This document shows positions 57,182 through 60,000 of a stretch of DNA of 60,000 nt, one piece after another. The translations under genes and the position numbers were made by a program. Below the pieces are notes generated by a model. It was not told where the DNA came from. It searched no databases and was given only the letters and a program-made list of their open reading frames with translations. The number at the start of each line of letters is the position of its first letter. Within the stretch, counting starts at the first letter, position 1. Origin of the DNA: Owenia fusiformis (Eukaryota > Annelida > Polychaeta > Sabellida > Oweniidae); the NCBI GenBank assembly GCA_903813345.2, contig CAIIXF020000010.1, positions 4,147,169 through 4,207,168 of the forward strand, in the 5' to 3' direction.

Positions 57182-58034
57182 GTAACAAACTGTTTTGAGA
57201 CCGCTAAAATAAAAATATTATGAAAATATTTTGATTATGAAAAAATAATTTATCGAATGGAAGAGTAATGACCATGCTTCGTCAACAAGCTCTAGATGAA
57301 GCGATTGAGAGAAGGATCTGGCGTTGTTGACAAGTGAGCTTGTTGACGTACTGTTTATTTTAACGACGCTTGTGTTATATGTGTTAACATCTTAGCATCG
57401 AAGAATGCGTCTTAGTTTCTTAGTGATGTCTTAAAAAACTACTCGGAATGAGAAAAACTACGTGACGTATATATACTGCTTGTTTTTTATTGTTGAACAT
57501 AACGATTTGTCACTAATGCCGGAGTCACATTTGCTCCGATCCATCGACCGGCGCCCTGCCGATTGAGTATTTTGTTCAAAGTTGTATTCAGTATTGAAAA
57601 AAATATTTTATCGGTCGAGCGCCGGTCGATGAATCGGAGCAAATTCGACTCAGGAATTAGTAATGTTCCAAGCAATGCACCCCCTTCCACACCCCCACAA
57701 TAACCATATACGATGTAAATTGTAAAGGATTTCCTGGGGTGAAGACTCATACCTTTTTAGCGCTCACTTCACTCACAGTGATACAAACCCAAAGAATGCC
57801 ACCCCTTGACATTTGCTTGCTACGTTCCTTAGGGGGTATCTATATAACTAAGAGGCTTCACTTCGATACAATGAGCTCATATAATTAATTGTGCATGTAA
57901 TGTCACATGACCTCACAAACAACAAGCAAAACGAACAGCAAAGAACAATCAACCAAACAAAACCTAAAACATCAAGATACATAACAATTCTACAAATGTA
58001 TAAACAGCTTATATGACTTCTGCTTATTTTGCAG
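57182..58034. other. intron between discoidin 3 and WSC
   Basis: Carries the MITE at 57513-57660 and otherwise no supported feature. Confidence 0.45.
57513..57660. mobile_element. foldback MITE, family 1 copy B
   Basis: It starts CTAATGCCGGAGTCACATTT and ends, inverted, with GACTCAGGAATTAG. The inner arms ATCGACCGGCG and CGCCGGTCGAT are followed by GATTGAGTATTTTGTTC, as in the copy at 39465-39610. Confidence 0.8.
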
Positions 58035-58165
58035 GTCCAGATGCTTCCCAAGAGCTCGGTTGTTTCAAAGATGATATAGCTAATCCTGATCTACCAAATG
58101 AACCAATTGCTAGTCCCCCAGGAGGCATGGACCCCAAGCTTTGTGTCAACCATTGCTTCCATAAG
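58035..58165 (+). CDS. lectin gene exon 25, WSC domain first part
   Basis: The exon follows CTTATTTTGCAG in phase 1 and encodes ELGCFKDDIANPDLPNEPIA, then M-D-P-K-L-C-V-N-H-C. G-C-F-x-D and C-x-x-x-C are the opening of a WSC carbohydrate-binding module. It ends in phase 0 at GTACAG. Confidence 0.92.
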
Positions 58166-58653
58166 GTACAGGGTGTTAAAAACATGACGTTCTACAAACT
58201 CACTTAGAAATGCATATTTTCTACCTAGAAATCAATGCGATGTATTTAAATAGAAAGATATGATGCATTATAACGAGAAATGCATCATATATTATGAATA
58301 GAAATACATGATGCATTCTCACGAGAAATGCACCATGCATTGTGTCTATACTGATGATTTAAGTCCTGTAAAATCTTCGTCAAATGGATCAGAAAACCTA
58401 AAGACGTCTGAAAAATTCAAGGTCAAAGGTCAACATCGTCAAACTACATGTAGGTCACAGACGGTGTAAGCTAAGTTTCCAAAATTTTAAGACTACATAT
58501 CAATATTTTGACCGAAATTCAAGATAAACATTCCTCTAAAGATTTTACACATATTAACAATTCAGTTTTTTGAATGTATGTAAATAGAGAGACACTGAAT
58601 ATTGCAATGTGTATGATGGTAAAGATATTGAATGAAGAGTCTGTGTATTCTAG
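58166..58653. other. intron within WSC
   Basis: Contains repeated near-palindromes of ACGAGAAATGCATCAT type at 58,260-58,340. No other feature. Confidence 0.45.
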
Positions 58654-58810
58654 GGTTATGTATATGCCGGAATAAAAGCGAACCTCTGTAGGTGTGGTAA
58701 CCGTTATGGTCAACTTGGAGCCAGCACAGATTGTACCACCAGGTGTGAGGGAGATCCTGATGCGAATTGTGGTGGTGACAACTCTAACACTGTGTATAGC
58801 ACAGGCCTTG
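58654..58810 (+). CDS. lectin gene exon 26, WSC domain last part
   Basis: The exon follows GTGTATTCTAG in phase 0 and encodes GYVYAGIKANLCRCGNRYGQ, CTTRCEGDPDANCGGDNSNT and VYSTGL. C-x-C-G-x-x-Y-G and C-x-G-D-x-x-x-x-C-G-G are the hallmarks of a WSC domain end. It leaves in phase 1 at GTGGGT. Confidence 0.95.
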
Positions 58811-59068
58811 GTGGGTGGATTATTCCTGTTTGCAGTTTAAACAAGAGCTTCAACTGGAAAGCTCATGTTGTAAAGATGGTCTTGGTTTGATCCCAATATG
58901 AACTTTGTTTAAACGTTTCTCGTGTGTTCTTATATTAGATCACTATTGTCTTTTCATCTCGAATCGACATGTTTATAGCACAAGGTAACTCGAAAAGCAG
59001 ATAACAAAAATCTGTTCTGGTTAGTAAATCGTTCTGCTTTGTTGGGTCACATTAATTTTGTTTTTCAG

Positions 59069-59254
59069 CTCCAACTTCTGAGAGATGCCCTGACTTCTGG
59101 ACGCCATACAATGACATGTGTTATCAGGTGCGCTCCAGAAGAGGAACATGGCAGGAGGGACTGGACTGGTGTAACCAACAGGGTGGAACCCTTGCTACTT
59201 CCAATAGTGCCGCGGTCAATGACTTCCTGACTGGCCTATTGGCGGACGCAGAGG
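59069..59254 (+). CDS. lectin gene exon 27, CTLD7 first part
   Basis: The exon follows TTGTTTTTCAG in phase 1 and encodes RCPDFWTPYNDMCYQVRSRR, LDWCNQQGGTLAT and FLTGLLADAE. It is a normal CTLD start. It ends in phase 1 at GTGTGT; the rest of the domain lies beyond the window. Confidence 0.9.
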
Positions 59255-60000
59255 GTGTGTGACTTTACTCTTATATTAATCGTGCCTTTTTGTAGTTAAC
59301 AACCAATGTGCTCTGATATATTCAATTTGGTAATAGGAGGGTTGATCATAAATTTCCCAAATACAGGGTGATCACTAAGTTCTGGGAATTTATCTGTCAT
59401 TTCATTATTTTTCAACCAATTTACTTGAAGTTTTCAAGGTAAATGGGGAATGTAATTTTGGGTTGGATAAAACAGTCTCATTGTCATCTGATGTCACAAT
59501 GGATAATTATTGTTACTATAGCAACATGACAAATGGCGTAGCGGGTCAAGTAAAATAAAAATGAATTCAAATTTTGCTTGATCCAAAGGTATGGTTAATA
59601 AATACCTATTTGGTGGATATATTTCTGTGATTTTCTATATTTTCAAATACTTCTAATACTTTAGTTTCTAAAGTAACATCTGTATTGTTATATAAGAGTG
59701 TACTTTGCTCTATTTTCGTATCTTTCATCAGCATCTCAAAGTCACAATCATGACTAAAAATAACGGGGAGTTATCTTCCATTATGTCTATGCTCCTTCCC
59801 ATTACTCGAGCTGCCCATACTACTCTTGAAGAATTAGGGTTCACACAAGTTATTACTGCCCCATATTCACCAGACAATATTCACCAGATGAAGCACCACT
59901 AGGCTTCACTACATTTTGGGTGCTAAAGCATTATATGAGAGGTCATACGTTTGATTCCGATAATGGACTGATTTCAACGACTTGAGCAAAACTTCAAGGG
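59255..60000. other. intron after CTLD7 start, up to the window edge
   Basis: Apart from the mariner relic, no further exon of CTLD7 was found. Confidence 0.5.
59366..60000 (+). mobile_element. mariner transposase relic
   Basis: ACAGGGTGATCACTAAGTTC near 59,366 may be the left end. From about 59,795 the plus strand reads TTLEELGFTQVITAPYSPD, and in the next frame SPDEAPLGFTTFWVLKHYM, which resembles the L-G-x-x-x-x-x-x-P-Y-S-P-D-x-A-P-x-D-x-x-L-F-x-x-L-K end of mariner transposases. The frame is broken and the copy is dead. Confidence 0.6.

Larger units (their letters stand above)
14360..60000 (+). other. gene model: multi-CTLD, discoidin and WSC extracellular protein (3' end outside window)
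   Basis: Twenty-seven plus-strand exons join in one open frame of 4,459 bases, about 1,486 residues. The order is signal peptide, CTLD1, CTLD2, CTLD3, CTLD4, CTLD5, discoidin 1 interrupted by CTLD6, discoidin 2, discoidin 3, WSC and the start of CTLD7. The frame and phase match at every junction, which is strong support because no stop occurs across so many joins. Borders between modules are nearly all phase 1, the class 1-1 layout of shuffled extracellular domains. Short Pro/Thr linkers precede CTLD4, CTLD5 and CTLD6. The protein is inferred to be secreted or cell-surface and to bind sugars, perhaps as an adhesion or recognition protein. No transmembrane segment is in view. Introns range from about 0.2 to 24 kb and carry most of the window's mobile DNA. 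Confidence 0.85.

Overview
This is intron-rich, AT-rich animal DNA, not prokaryotic. Exons of roughly 40 to 370 bases with GT-AG borders and consistent phases are separated by long introns full of mobile DNA. The extracellular modules (C-type lectin, discoidin, WSC, apple/PAN), a Tx1-type L1 LINE, a Ty3/gypsy element and an ependymin-related relic point to a marine invertebrate (lophotrochozoan, echinoderm, hemichordate, cephalochordate or similar). The species cannot be told from the sequence alone.

Left part, 1 to about 9,000, minus strand: the 5' half of a calponin/transgelin-family gene. It has an ATG exon at 6767-6897, a 35-codon cassette at 3094-3198, and three tandem versions of the same calponin-homology exon (1963-2093, 1678-1808, 1174-1304). 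Each version is exactly 131 bases, runs from phase 0 to phase 2 and keeps its own splice sites, which is the signature of mutually exclusive exons. The rest of the gene lies before position 1.

9,000 to 14,350 is non-coding: a cluster of shuffled palindromic words, a Tc1/mariner relic built from two inverted 3' ends, and a weak tRNA-like SINE head.

14,360 to the right edge, plus strand: one very large gene. I could join 27 exons in one unbroken reading frame (about 1,486 codons, 3' end outside the window). They encode a signal peptide, CTLD1, CTLD2, CTLD3, CTLD4, CTLD5, a discoidin domain with CTLD6 inside it, two more discoidin domains, a WSC domain and the start of CTLD7. Nearly every module border is a phase-1 intron. 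CTLD4 and CTLD5 keep full EPN and WND calcium/sugar motifs and CTLD6 has EPN with WHD. CTLD1 has QPN/WND, and CTLD2 and CTLD3 are degenerate. An optional phase 1-1 apple/PAN exon (46323-46559) sits in the intron that splits CTLD3.

The CTLD2-CTLD3 intron is about 24 kb (19736-43791). It holds a 10.1-kb antisense Ty3/gypsy element with two identical 207-bp LTRs and a 5-bp target duplication. That element is split by a sense-strand Tx1/L1-like LINE with a 15-bp target duplication. A degraded mariner, pogo-like repeats, foldback MITEs and shuffled-word clusters fill much of the rest. Later introns carry a G-rich minisatellite element, more MITEs, an antisense ependymin-related pseudogene fragment and a mariner relic.

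Strongest leads: the three-way mutually exclusive CH exon set, the lectin domain nested inside a discoidin domain, and the apple exon placed inside a lectin domain.
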